64,000 nt of DNA from Lachnospira sp. (GTDB lineage: Bacteria; Bacillota; Clostridia; Lachnospirales; Lachnospiraceae), in contig JAGATQ010000037.1 in assembly GCA_017621205.1 (NCBI GenBank), positions 186,001 through 250,000 of the forward strand. The letters run 5' to 3'. Positions 1-9,067 of the stretch are shown here, piece by piece (position 1 is the stretch's first letter; the number at the start of each line of letters is the position of its first letter). The position numbers were made by a program, and so were the translations under genes. The notes under the pieces are model-generated. The model saw nothing but the letters and a program-made list of their open reading frames with translations, ran no database searches and had not been told where the DNA came from.

Positions 1-2
1 TT

Positions 3-1238
3 GCAGCAATCCTGGCAATCCAATCGGGATTTGTTTATACACCTGTTTTTGATGGCGTTGCCTTGTTAATCGTGGCAGCAATACTGATATTGGTGATATT
101 TTTATTTGCTTTTCTTTCTGCAATGAAGATATATAAGTTAGGACCAATGGGGGCAATAAGAGGAAGTAAAGGAAATGGGGATGCGGGACAAAATATATTG
201 TTGTCTGCGTTGTCAATTGGTATAATGGTATTGTTATCCTTTGCGGGAACACTTCTCTATAATGTAAGTGTTAAGCCTGATAATTTTATGAATACACTTT
301 CGGAGGAAATCCCCTCCATTATTTTCACAGTGCAAAACGATAAGATGTCAGAGCTTAAGGAGATTCTTCAAGAGGACAGCCGGGTAAAGCTCGTTTTGGA
401 ATACGCTTCGACACCGTTAAGTTACACAGATGGAAGTCTTACTGCCTTTGTGTGTGAAGATTTTGGAAAGGTAACAAATGATATATGCTATGAAGGGCGA
501 AGTCCTGAAAGTGGAGATGAAATTGCAGTAGGCAATACACTTGCAGATGACTATCCCATTGGTAGTGAGATAGAGATTTCTGCCTCTGATAAATCCGCCT
601 TTTATGTGGTAACGGGTTATATACAAAGTGTCAATAATGCTGGAAGAGTATGTCAATTGACAAGTGAGGGGTACGAAAAAATTGGTGAACGTATGAGCAA
701 TGTCAATGTTTATCTGCATAAACAAAATGCCAAAGCATTTATAGAGGAATATGAGGATGCTTATGATTCGCTAATTGCATCTTCCCTAAATTATGAACAG
801 TTAAATGAAAATAGCCGAACATTGTATGCAAGTATTGTTTCAGTAGTGGCAGTTGTTTTATTTGTAATTTCAGTTCTACTTGTTCTGCTTGTTCTTTATG
901 TACTTATCAATTCCATGATTAGCAGACGCAGGCAGGAATATGGAATATATAAAGCAATCGGTTATACAAGCAGGCAGCTTACCATAATGACAGCAGCCCG
1001 TTTTATACCGGTTGTGGCTTTGTCGGCGGGGGTGTCGGCGATTGCAGGAATATGGTATCTTCCTGTAATCAATCAGATTATTTTAAGCCAGATTGGGGCA
1101 ATAAAAAATTATTTTGAAGTATCTATCTTCTTGCTGTTTGTATTTGTAATTATGTTTACTGCTGTGTCATTTTTTATCAGCGTACTTCTCGCAGCACCGA
1201 TTAAAAAAATTACCGCCTATTCTCTTTTGAAAGAATAG
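3..1238 (+). CDS. FtsX-type ABC transporter permease, 5' truncated by window edge
   Basis: The reading frame is open from base 3 with no start needed, so the gene begins upstream of the window; only about 411 C-terminal residues are visible. Hydrophobic segments lie near the visible N-terminus and around base 200-260, followed by a soluble loop of roughly 180 residues and three closing membrane segments (about 830-910, 980-1060, 1120-1200). The loop-then-three-helix layout and the SRRRQEYGIYKAIGYT stretch after the loop are typical of the FtsX/MacB permease family, which works with an ABC ATPase to move peptides or lipids or to act mechanically at the membrane. The ATPase is presumably upstream. 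The stop is 20 bp before the XRE gene, so the two are probably co-transcribed. Confidence 0.85.
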   Translation, partial: AAILAIQSGFVYTPVFDGVALLIVAAILILVIFLFAFLSAMKIYKLGPMGAIRGSKGNGDAGQNILLSALSIGIMVLLSFAGTLLYNVSVKPDNFMNTLSEEIPSIIFTVQNDKMSELKEILQEDSRVKLVLEYASTPLSYTDGSLTAFVCEDFGKVTNDICYEGRSPESGDEIAVGNTLADDYPIGSEIEISASDKSAFYVVTGYIQSVNNAGRVCQLTSEGYEKIGERMSNVNVYLHKQNAKAFIEEYEDAYDSLIASSLNYEQLNENSRTLYASIVSVVAVVLFVISVLLVLLVLYVLINSMISRRRQEYGIYKAIGYTSRQLTIMTAARFIPVVALSAGVSAIAGIWYLPVINQIILSQIGAIKNYFEVSIFLLFVFVIMFTAVSFFISVLLAAPIKKITAYSLLKE

Positions 1239-1258
1239 CATAAAAATGGAGGTATATT

Positions 1259-2164
1259 ATGAATTTTTCTGAAAAATTAAAAGAAATAAGAAAAAATGAA
1301 GGGCTGTCACAGGAGCAGCTTGCCGAGAAAATCGGGGTATCAAGACAGGCTATCACAAAATGGGAGACAGGAAAAGGTCTGCCCGATGTGGAAAATATGG
1401 TAATTATAGCAGAAATTTTTAAAACTACCTTAGATGAGCTGCTTCGGGATTCTGTTACACGCTCAAAACAGGAGAAATCTGTTTTTGTAAGCGAAACCAT
1501 TTACGATATTGACTGTGAGAAGCATTTCGATGTCAATATCGGTAATGCCGCTCAAATCATTTTGTCATCGGGGACGGATGAAAAGCTTCATATCAAGCTG
1601 TCTTCTGAAACCTTTGAGAATTTAGATACCATGTTTAAGATAAAGCTTGACGAAAAGAAAAACAAGCTGGATGTCAATTGTCTAAACAAGGACAAATTAA
1701 GCCGCTATGAAATGGAAGATTCTCTGACAGTCACGATTATTCTTCCTGATAAATACACTGACCATTGTGAGTTAGCAGCTTGTGTTAAGCTTCTTGTGAT
1801 AAAGAACCTTCACCTGCGTCGGTTAGAATATGATGGGGATGCAAAGGAAGTTCTGATTTCTGATAGCAGTGGTAGTTTGGAATTTACTGCAAAAACGGAT
1901 TATGACATTACAATTGATAAAATTACAGGAAGTTTGGATATTAACCAATGGAAGGCAAAGGCGATGGTTCATATTCCGGAAGAAAATATTGTCAATGTCA
2001 TAAACAAAGGACGCAGATGTAATGTGTATTATGTGAAAGAGGATAAGGTTATAGAGTATCAAAATTGTGCTGATGGTGAAAATGAACTTTGTGTTTCGGG
2101 GATGTTTTCGGAGCTGGTTGTGGATTTGACAAAGAAAAGATTATCTGACACGAATGTCTTATAA
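1259..2164 (+). CDS. XRE-family transcriptional regulator with C-terminal beta-rich domain
   Basis: The 301-residue protein opens with a clear helix-turn-helix of the lambda-repressor/XRE type (about residues 5-60, with LSQEQLAEKIGVSRQAITKWE). The remaining 230 residues are rich in short beta-type segments and resemble DUF4097-like beta-solenoid domains; this part is inferred from pattern only. A GGAGG-type ribosome binding site (ggaggtatatt) precedes the ATG. It follows the FtsX-like permease by 20 bp, so it may regulate that transporter. No ligand-binding motif is recognisable. Confidence 0.85.
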   Translation: MNFSEKLKEIRKNEGLSQEQLAEKIGVSRQAITKWETGKGLPDVENMVIIAEIFKTTLDELLRDSVTRSKQEKSVFVSETIYDIDCEKHFDVNIGNAAQIILSSGTDEKLHIKLSSETFENLDTMFKIKLDEKKNKLDVNCLNKDKLSRYEMEDSLTVTIILPDKYTDHCELAACVKLLVIKNLHLRRLEYDGDAKEVLISDSSGSLEFTAKTDYDITIDKITGSLDINQWKAKAMVHIPEENIVNVINKGRRCNVYYVKEDKVIEYQNCADGENELCVSGMFSELVVDLTKKRLSDTNVL

Positions 2165-2199
2165 CCTGTTTGTCAAAACGAAACGTTATTCCAACTGTC

Positions 2200-2979
2200 C
2201 TATAGCTCAACCGTATCCTTCCAGAATCGTTTTGGCATGTTGCTTTGCCTTAGGGCAGGATTGATGCGGCTCTCTATGGCAATGCTTTCGTAGAACTGCT
2301 TCCATAGTTTTTCATAGTTTTGTTCCTGTTCGGAATAGCTTGAAAGAGCTTCCTGTTCAAATTCAGGATGCGAAAGTAATATGCTTGGCTGGTGAGGGTG
2401 GTGCAGAGCGGCAATGTCGTGGGTAGCATCATATATAATATAGGCTTCCTTGGGCAGGCGGTTATCGAAATGCTCCACCAACATAGTGATTATATTGTTG
2501 TTTGGATGAAAGCGGGCAAGAAGAACACCATTACTTAACTCCCGGAAACGAAGGAAACCGTAGAATTGACGGGCTTCATGCTTGGTCTGGCGGGCACAGC
2601 GAAAGACCAGATTCACATAGGGGTTGGTAAGGTGTTCCAGGATGTGCCTGCCATCCTTTCCCTGTCTTGCTAGTGAAAGGCCGAGGACAACTGTGTGATA
2701 TACGGCATCCGCCACCTCTGTAGCATAGGAAGTCTCACATAAAAGGGCAGCACAGAGGTCATAAAAAACCTCACCGCCCAATGTGTTATATAGACGCCTG
2801 CTTACCCGCAGGGCATGCTCTTGCTTGGTGGTTACGGGGACATAGTTGGCGAATAATTCATAATTTTTCACACTGCCAGTTATAATTTTATTGTCGGAAT
2901 GGGGGTGTCGGTCGGCATAAGCACAGAATATTGCAGAAAAGACACCCTCTAATGTATTCTCGCAGACATAAATCTCCAT
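2200..2979 (-). CDS. Probable DNA metabolism protein, partner of radical SAM repair protein (TIGR03915-like)
   Basis: This 259-residue protein matches, from memory of the family, the conserved protein that nearly always sits beside a putative DNA modification/repair radical SAM enzyme (the SAM_7_link family). In other genomes it is often fused to a uracil-DNA-glycosylase-like domain; no such domain is visible here, so this is the short form. It lies downstream of the radical SAM gene on the same strand, about 170 bp away, with a palindromic repeat between them. A purine-rich ggggggcagtc precedes the ATG. Transcription probably comes from the LexA-box promoter upstream of the partner. Its biochemical activity is not established. 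Confidence 0.8.
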   Translation of the reverse strand: MEIYVCENTLEGVFSAIFCAYADRHPHSDNKIITGSVKNYELFANYVPVTTKQEHALRVSRRLYNTLGGEVFYDLCAALLCETSYATEVADAVYHTVVLGLSLARQGKDGRHILEHLTNPYVNLVFRCARQTKHEARQFYGFLRFRELSNGVLLARFHPNNNIITMLVEHFDNRLPKEAYIIYDATHDIAALHHPHQPSILLSHPEFEQEALSSYSEQEQNYEKLWKQFYESIAIESRINPALRQSNMPKRFWKDTVEL

Positions 2980-3011
2980 GACTGCCCCCCCTTTTCTATA
3001 ATGTAATATAC

Positions 3012-3129
3012 AGGCAATTGCGAAACCTATAATTGCCTAGGCAGATAGTCATAATATTATATAAATTTACGCCTTTGTACTTTGCGTAGCAAAGACAACG
3101 AAGTAAATTTATATAATATTATGACTATC
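3012..3129 (+). repeat. Palindromic interspersed element, copy 1
   Basis: A core of 86 bp (3044-3129) is a near-perfect palindrome: 27-bp arms starting gatagtcataatattat and ending ataatattatgactatc surround a short asymmetric centre. To its left is a second small hairpin (aggcaatt ... aattgcct). A second copy in inverted orientation is at 59284-59400 with the same AT-rich arms and the same left flank (aggYRattgYgaaac ... ctaggcRgatag). The size and structure are those of a MITE or similar non-autonomous element. It lies inside the repair operon between the two genes. Confidence 0.75.
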
Positions 3130-3143
3130 GTATAAGTAACTTG

Positions 3144-3210
3144 TTGTTTCATAATTCCTGCAAACATTCATGAACGTCATTCTGACCTTTTGACTCTAGC
3201 ATCATATCAT
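3144..3210 (+). repeat. Interspersed structured repeat, copy A (internally deleted)
   Basis: The sequence gtttcataattcctgcaaac followed by atgaacgtcattctgacc and ending agcatcatat matches the two ends of copy B at 10511-10713 with the middle missing. Related copies are at 21753-21823 and 50791-50925. This copy overlaps the 3' end of the radical SAM gene: the last 18 or so codons are read from repeat sequence, so the element supplied a new stop codon. Confidence 0.65.
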
Positions 3211-4483
3211 CGAACAAGCTTAATTGACGATAGCTTAACTGCTGTACCTCTAATGGTGCTTTGGCATCGCTTAGCAGATTCCTTAAAATATAATCCTCCT
3301 CAATCCGGGTGGGATACATCTGCCTGCCGCCTAAGGTAATAAAGAATAAGGCACGCTTTAATACAACTCCCATCTTCTTAAGGGCAGGATAGGAAAGCTG
3401 TCCTTGTCTTCTCGCTGCCATAATCCGTTTGGCGGAGGTTACGCCAATTCCCGGAACCCGCAGCAAGGTGTTGTAGTTCGCTGTTGTAACCTCTACCGGA
3501 TAAAGCTCTAAATGACGGATTGCCCAATCGCATTTCGGGTCTAGAAATACGTTGAAATTGGGCTTCTCCTCGGAAAGCAATTCTTCCGCAGAGAAGCGGT
3601 AATACCGCAGCAGGAAATCTGCCTGATATAACCTGTGCTCACGCAGCAGTGGGGGACCGCCTGCAGGCATTGGCAGACTGGAATCCATATTCACATTCAT
3701 AAAGGCAGAATAAAAGACGCGTTTCAGACTAAAATTCTGGTATAGTTTTTCGGCAACAGACAAAATCTGATAATCTGTCTCCTTGGTTGCCCCGATAATC
3801 ATCTGTGTACTCTGTCCTGCCGGAACAAATTGTGGATGCTGCTGATAAGGCATAAGCTCGTTTTTGCTGGTAGTAATTCCCTGCTGTATCTGCCGCATAG
3901 GGGACAGGATGGTGCGGCGGTTCTTGTTGGGGGCAAGGGCTGTAAGACTCTCCTTAGTTGGTAATTCCAGATTCACGCTCATACGGTCTGCTAAGAAGCC
4001 GACCTTTCTAATAAGCTCCGCATCGGCACCGGGAATTGCCTTGACATGGATGTAGCCTTGAAAATTCTCCTCCCTGCGTAGCTTTAATAAGGTCTGATAT
4101 AATAAATCCATAGTATAATTGGGGCTAACCAGAATCCCTGAGCTCAAAAACAGACCTTCAATATAGTTACGGCGATAAAATTCCATGGTCAGACGACAGA
4201 CCTCATCGGGAGTAAAGGAGGCGCGCACGATATCATTGTCCCGGCGGTTGATACAGTAGGAACAATTGAATATACACTCGTTAGTAAACAGGATTTTGAG
4301 CAGGGACACGCATCTGCCATCACCAGAGAAGGTATGGCAGATACCGGGAGCGATACAGTTGCCGGTTCCGCTTCCGTCATTGTTCCTGTCTACCCCGCTA
4401 GAGGTGCAGGCAACATCATACTTGGCAGAAGCCGATAGGATATTCAGTTTGCTTAATAGATCCATATCTGTTGTAATCTGCAT
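3149..4483 (-). CDS. Putative DNA modification/repair radical SAM protein (TIGR03916-like)
   Basis: The 444-residue protein has the radical SAM signature CX3CX2C at C70, C74 and C77 (CIFNCSYC), so it should bind a [4Fe-4S] cluster and cleave S-adenosylmethionine. Near residue 340 a helix-hairpin-helix (RVPGIGVTSAKRI) suggests DNA binding. Together with the downstream gene it forms the conserved radical SAM/DNA metabolism pair; the reaction is unknown, and repair is inferred from family context. The ATG follows ggaggtgtcacc. Two LexA-like boxes and a promoter lie 110-140 bp upstream. The final residues are encoded by an inserted interspersed repeat (3144-3210). Confidence 0.88.
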   Translation of the reverse strand: MQITTDMDLLSKLNILSASAKYDVACTSSGVDRNNDGSGTGNCIAPGICHTFSGDGRCVSLLKILFTNECIFNCSYCINRRDNDIVRASFTPDEVCRLTMEFYRRNYIEGLFLSSGILVSPNYTMDLLYQTLLKLRREENFQGYIHVKAIPGADAELIRKVGFLADRMSVNLELPTKESLTALAPNKNRRTILSPMRQIQQGITTSKNELMPYQQHPQFVPAGQSTQMIIGATKETDYQILSVAEKLYQNFSLKRVFYSAFMNVNMDSSLPMPAGGPPLLREHRLYQADFLLRYYRFSAEELLSEEKPNFNVFLDPKCDWAIRHLELYPVEVTTANYNTLLRVPGIGVTSAKRIMAARRQGQLSYPALKKMGVVLKRALFFITLGGRQMYPTRIEEDYILRNLLSDAKAPLEVQQLSYRQLSLFDDMMLESKGQNDVHECLQEL

Positions 4484-4575
4484 GGTGACACCTCCATATC
4501 TGAAATATAGTTCACCTTCAACTTAAAATATCTTGGTATATGTTCAAGGCATATAACATCATCCCACGAAAAAAA

Positions 4576-4587
4576 GAACAATTGTTC
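4576..4587. promoter_or_regulatory. Second LexA-like box
   Basis: GAACAATTGTTC is a perfect palindrome of the GAAC-N4-GTTC type, lying just downstream of the -10 of the minus-strand promoter. Two boxes one to three helical turns apart are common at SOS genes. The assignment rests on the consensus and on the DNA-repair nature of the downstream genes. Confidence 0.7.
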
Positions 4588-4593
4588 TATATC

Positions 4594-4622
4594 AGAATAG
4601 CAAACAATTGTTCGAAAGTCAA
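4594..4622 (-). promoter_or_regulatory. Promoter of the repair pair, overlapped by LexA-like box
   Basis: Read on the minus strand: -35 TTGACT (4622-4617), a 17-bp spacer, and -10 TATTCT (4599-4594). The spacer contains CGAACAATTGTTTG (4614-4601), which fits the Gram-positive LexA/DinR box CGAAC-N4-GTTYG. A repressor bound there would sit directly on RNA polymerase's site. The transcript would run into the radical SAM gene at 4483. Confidence 0.75.
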
Positions 4623-4641
4623 GTGAAATATAAAAAATTCT

Positions 4642-5919
4642 CTATTTTGTCAGCATATCCAAGTCCTCATAGAAACTAGGATAGGAGATATTTACACATT
4701 CTGCCCCCTCAACTTTTGTAATACCATCAGCGTTGATTCCTGCTATGGCAAAGGTCATGGCAATACGGTGGTCTAATTTGCTGTCGATAACAGCTCCTTT
4801 GAGTTTGGAGGTTCCATGAATAATCATGCCATCGTCGGTTCCTTCCACATCTGCCCCCATTTTTGTAAGATTTTCCACCATAACCGCAATTCGGTCGGAT
4901 TCCTTTACCTTAAGCTCCTGTGCGTCCTTGATAACGGTGTCTCCCTCGGCGAAGCAGGCAAGCAATGCCATGGTTGGCAACTCATCAATTAGTCTTGGTA
5001 TCACGCTGCCTTCAATAGTGGTGCCCTTTAAATCACTTGTTTTTACTGTGATATTACCCACCTTTTCCCCACCTTCTGTATGCTCATTAGAGATGGAAAT
5101 CTGTCCGTTCATTTGTCGGCAGACTTCAATAATACCGTCCCGGGTTGGATTCAGACCTACATTTCGGATTGTAATTTCGGAGTCTGGAGTAATCAATCCG
5201 GCAACAACCCAATAGACAGCAGAGGAAATATCCCCGGGAACTTGAATTTTTTGTCCATATAATTCATTGGCAGGGGAAATGACAGCCGTTTTGCCATTGG
5301 TCGTAAGCTCAGCGCCAAAGGAACGAAGCATTAATTCTGTATGGTTGCGGGAGTGTTCCGGCTCCGTAACACTGGTTTTTCCATCTGCATAAAGTCCTGC
5401 CAGAAGAATACAGGATTTTACTTGTGCAGAGGCTACAGGAGAATTATATTGAATCCCCTTTAACGCTTGTCCGTGTATGGATAGAGGGGCACAATCGTTG
5501 CCGGAAAGACTTTGAATCGATGCTCCCATTTCCTCTAATGGAGATATAATACGACGCATGGGGCGTTTGCGGATAGAACTATCCCCGTCCAGTGTGCAAT
5601 CAAAATGTTGTGCGGCAAGAATACCTGTAATCAGGCGGGTTGTTGTACCAGAATTGCCAACGTCAAGAATCTCCTTGGGAGCAGTAAGTCCCCGAAGCCC
5701 CTTTCCATGAACCAGTACATGGCTGCCTGTGACGTCGATGGTAATCCCCATCTTTCGAAAGCAATCAATAGTGGACAGGCAATCTGCCCCAGTCAAAAAG
5801 TTAGAAACCTCCGTTAAGCCATTGGAAATCGCTCCAAACATAATAGAGCGATGGGAGATGCTTTTGTCTCCCGGTATCGTAATTTCTCCATGTAATCCTT
5901 TTTTTCTGCTGAATTCCAT
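4642..5919 (-). CDS. aroA: 3-phosphoshikimate 1-carboxyvinyltransferase (EPSP synthase)
   Basis: At 425 residues this is the usual full length. It joins phosphoenolpyruvate to shikimate 3-phosphate in chorismate synthesis. Visible family motifs are GDKSISHRS near residue 18-26, the GNSGTTTRL loop near residue 90, the KESDRIA segment, and DHRIAMTFAIAG near the C-terminus. The start follows ggaggaagata. It lies 24 bp downstream of the HD-GYP gene on the same strand and may be co-transcribed with the two cyclic-di-GMP genes, although no other shikimate gene is nearby. Confidence 0.95.
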   Translation of the reverse strand: MEFSRKKGLHGEITIPGDKSISHRSIMFGAISNGLTEVSNFLTGADCLSTIDCFRKMGITIDVTGSHVLVHGKGLRGLTAPKEILDVGNSGTTTRLITGILAAQHFDCTLDGDSSIRKRPMRRIISPLEEMGASIQSLSGNDCAPLSIHGQALKGIQYNSPVASAQVKSCILLAGLYADGKTSVTEPEHSRNHTELMLRSFGAELTTNGKTAVISPANELYGQKIQVPGDISSAVYWVVAGLITPDSEITIRNVGLNPTRDGIIEVCRQMNGQISISNEHTEGGEKVGNITVKTSDLKGTTIEGSVIPRLIDELPTMALLACFAEGDTVIKDAQELKVKESDRIAVMVENLTKMGADVEGTDDGMIIHGTSKLKGAVIDSKLDHRIAMTFAIAGINADGITKVEGAECVNISYPSFYEDLDMLTK

Positions 5920-5943
5920 TATCTTCCTCCGTTTCTATCTCAT

Positions 5944-7047
5944 CTAAACAATCAGAATGCTCGCACATGCTAAGTCATCGGCAAGATTATACACGTTGCC
6001 GGTTTCCAGTCCCACTACGGTTGGTCTTAGAACTGCTTCAGGGTGGTTCTCAACCACGCATGCTTCTTCTCCATTGCTAAGCTTGACAATAGAATCTACA
6101 GGGTAAAGTATGACACTTCCCAAAAAGCTGCGCATCGAATCAATGTCCAATTCCTCTGTCATAGACATGATAATTTCTATTGCATCCCGCTGGGACATTC
6201 CTTTTTTGTAGGGGCGTTCGGTAACCAGTGCATCATACACATCAACGACGGATAATATCTTGGCATAAGGGGATATCTTCTCCCTATTAACTCCCATAGG
6301 ATAGCCGTTGCCGTTCATCTTTTCATGGTGCTGTAGCACAGCAAGAGCAATCGGTGCAGAAAAGTCATCCTTCTCTTTTAATATCTGGTAGCCGTATACG
6401 GAATGTTTTTTCATAACTTCAAACTCGTCGTCGGTCAATTTCGCAGGCTTGTTTAAGATTGTTAGGGGGATTTTTGATTTGCCCATGTCGTGTAGTAGCC
6501 CGGCAATTCCTATATTGTAAATATCCTGATGGCTCATTCCCATCTTTTTGGCGACAACCATAGACATGGTCGCTACATCCACACTGTGTTTAAAAGTATA
6601 TTCATCGCTCGTCTTTAGTGCAGAAATATCTACAGCGATTGCGGCATTATCATCAATCGCTTTTAACAGATTGCTCGTAATATTTGTTGAAGTTGTGGTG
6701 AAGTTTGGGGAATCCGTGTCATTATAGAGAAACTGGATTCCTTCGGATACCCTTCTCTTAATACTTTCTGAAAGCTTTACCTTAGCGGGGTCGTTGGTAC
6801 GATGCTTCGCTATATTTTTTCTTGCCACTGCTGTCATAGGTTTTTCTTCTTGTTGGGGGGTGGCATCCTCTTCTCCCTCTGAGATATATACCCCACTGAT
6901 TCCCATGCGTTCTAAAGCCTCAATCTGATAATCGGCAAGGTGGGTTCCTTTTGCGATTAGGACACGGTCGAGACGGTCTTTAATATTCTGGTCAATACGC
7001 ATTCCCTCTTTTAATGAGCGGATTCTTACGAAATAACGTTTTATCAT
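5944..7047 (-). CDS. HD-GYP domain protein, probable cyclic-di-GMP phosphodiesterase
   Basis: The 367-residue protein has an N-terminal region beginning MIKRYFVRIRSLKEGM that resembles the DUF3391-type leader of HD-GYP proteins, then an HD-GYP domain with an intact HD pair (LLHDMGKSKIP) and HHEKMNGNGYP. These features predict metal-dependent hydrolysis of cyclic di-GMP. The start at 7047 is chosen over an upstream in-frame ATG because gagggaagtaat lies directly ahead of it. The GGDEF gene lies 63 bp upstream on the same strand, so synthesis and breakdown of the messenger are encoded side by side. Confidence 0.88.
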   Translation of the reverse strand: MIKRYFVRIRSLKEGMRIDQNIKDRLDRVLIAKGTHLADYQIEALERMGISGVYISEGEEDATPQQEEKPMTAVARKNIAKHRTNDPAKVKLSESIKRRVSEGIQFLYNDTDSPNFTTTSTNITSNLLKAIDDNAAIAVDISALKTSDEYTFKHSVDVATMSMVVAKKMGMSHQDIYNIGIAGLLHDMGKSKIPLTILNKPAKLTDDEFEVMKKHSVYGYQILKEKDDFSAPIALAVLQHHEKMNGNGYPMGVNREKISPYAKILSVVDVYDALVTERPYKKGMSQRDAIEIIMSMTEELDIDSMRSFLGSVILYPVDSIVKLSNGEEACVVENHPEAVLRPTVVGLETGNVYNLADDLACASILIV

Positions 7048-7110
7048 ATTACTTCCCTCATACTTCCTCACTATTATTAGTGTACCAGCAATCAATAGTT
7101 TGTTTCACAA

Positions 7111-8838
7111 TTATCGGTTGTTATAATATTCCTCTGGGGGTATCTGTTCCGTCTTCATGTTCCTTTTGTTGTCATACATCTGTTTGTCAGCTTGTTGATA
7201 GATGTTCATTAGATTGGTTCCTGTATTGCTTTTGTCATATGTTGCAAAGCCGAATGCAATACTAATCCGGAATTCTTTGTCGGGTTGTGCGTTAAATTGT
7301 TTGATTTGTTCTGAAAAACGTTTGATTCCTTCCTCGTAATCCTTTTGCACGGATTCGCCGTCTAATAGTACCGCAAATTCATCACCACCGATACGGAAGC
7401 ACTCACCACAGGTATTTTCAAAGGAGGAACGAATAATATCTGCGCTTGCAACCAGCATCGTATCGCCATAATGATGTCCCAGATGGTCATTGACGTATTT
7501 TAAGTCATTTACATCGAACATAACAATGCCGACAGCAGATGTCTCATCCTTTACCAGCTCCAGCTCTGCCAGATGTTCTTCAAAAGCTGTCCGGTTGCCA
7601 ATCCCTGTGAGACCATCCTGGTAGGCAAGCTGGGAAACAAATTCGGTTTGTGCACCAAGCTTTACTGCATTGATCGTTTTCTCTAAGCTGGAGCTGCCAA
7701 AACAAAGGATGAGGAGCAGTAAGCCAATTCGCACAAACAATGCACTATCTGTACCGATGCCAAGATAATAGCGGGCAACGTCAATAAATGTCGCAATGGA
7801 GATAGCAATCAAACCGATTGTGCGGAGAATATGGTAGATGTTGTGGTGTTCCTTATCACGGTTAATATAAGTATTATATATAATAGTATACATTAAGACG
7901 CATGCAAACAGTATAAGTAAAATGTGAACCAGTGTAAGTGTTTCGTGGATATCTGCAATTCCTAAAAAATGTAATCCCCAGCACACAGCAAACTGCGTAA
8001 AGGAGAGTGCTGAAAATATGGAAAACCAGTACTTATGCCGGAAGCCAAAGGCGGCATTCAGATAGAGTACCATTGGGATAGGTATGAGCATTAGGGAGGA
8101 GCAGGATACTACTTGCATCAGCCGGCTGTCTCCCAGATAAAATTGTATCAGATTTGTCTCTGAGGTACACCAGATGGCAATAGAGACTGCAAATAGACCA
8201 AGATAGCGAAGCTCGTGGTTTTTTTCGGAACGCATATTAATGGGAATATCGGCTACAATTAGAAGTAGTCCGACAAATAACAGCAGTACACATGTGATAA
8301 ATGCAACGAGCTTGCTTGCAAAGGTGTCTAAGATAGCACTTCCCGGCTGGGCAATGCAGATGTGGTCCATACACGCACGGGCATTATCATATACATAGGT
8401 GATACGGATTTCAATCTCCTTATCAGCATCTGCAACAGGAAGAGCGATATAATTCCAGTCTGTTCCATAAGATTTGGTATAGATGGGACTTTCCGGAATG
8501 TAAGGAGAATACAGCAATTCCCCATCTACATAGACTTGAAAGAAGATGTTTTTGCTTCGGAAACACAGGGAATCGCCTTCCTTGATATCGGATGGAACAG
8601 TGTTATAAATGGAGAATTCCTTGCCTGCCATTGTTCCTTTCACGGCAGTTAGCTTTTTGAGTGATACCGATTCCCCATCTGCTGTATGCCATCCTGTTTC
8701 ATATGTGATTGGTGAATGAAAAAAGTCATCCACCAGACTAGGCCCCGTATAAGTGACTAGGGGCAATATAATTATGGCGGCAAAAAACAACAGCATAATT
8801 GTATAGATTATATCATACTTTCTGTATTGGTTTTCCAT
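7111..8838 (-). CDS. Membrane-bound GGDEF protein, probable diguanylate cyclase
   Basis: The protein (575 residues from this start) has one N-terminal membrane segment, an extracytoplasmic domain of about 150 residues, then a block of about seven hydrophobic helices and a C-terminal GGDEF domain. This is the layout of 7TMR-DISM sensors. The active site reads RIGGDEF and is intact; the upstream RxxD inhibitory site is not present, so product inhibition may be absent. The start at 8838 is preferred because aaggggtatat precedes it; an ATG at 8853 is the alternative. It is upstream of, and co-directional with, the HD-GYP gene. Confidence 0.88.
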   Translation of the reverse strand: MENQYRKYDIIYTIMLLFFAAIIILPLVTYTGPSLVDDFFHSPITYETGWHTADGESVSLKKLTAVKGTMAGKEFSIYNTVPSDIKEGDSLCFRSKNIFFQVYVDGELLYSPYIPESPIYTKSYGTDWNYIALPVADADKEIEIRITYVYDNARACMDHICIAQPGSAILDTFASKLVAFITCVLLLFVGLLLIVADIPINMRSEKNHELRYLGLFAVSIAIWCTSETNLIQFYLGDSRLMQVVSCSSLMLIPIPMVLYLNAAFGFRHKYWFSIFSALSFTQFAVCWGLHFLGIADIHETLTLVHILLILFACVLMYTIIYNTYINRDKEHHNIYHILRTIGLIAISIATFIDVARYYLGIGTDSALFVRIGLLLLILCFGSSSLEKTINAVKLGAQTEFVSQLAYQDGLTGIGNRTAFEEHLAELELVKDETSAVGIVMFDVNDLKYVNDHLGHHYGDTMLVASADIIRSSFENTCGECFRIGGDEFAVLLDGESVQKDYEEGIKRFSEQIKQFNAQPDKEFRISIAFGFATYDKSNTGTNLMNIYQQADKQMYDNKRNMKTEQIPPEEYYNNR

Positions 8839-9067
8839 ATATACCCCTTTCATCTAGTATATAGTCAAAACACATAATAAATACATAATTAAGTATAGTT
8901 TAGTAGATTATAGGCAATTTGTCAAATTATGTATGGAATGGAAGGAGTTGCGGTGACAGTAGCAGAAATGCTATGATGAGGGTGTAATTATAATCTGGCA
9001 GATGATAAAATAGTTATTGCGAAATGATATGCTAAATTTATTTTGTATTGAGGAGGGAGAAATACGC

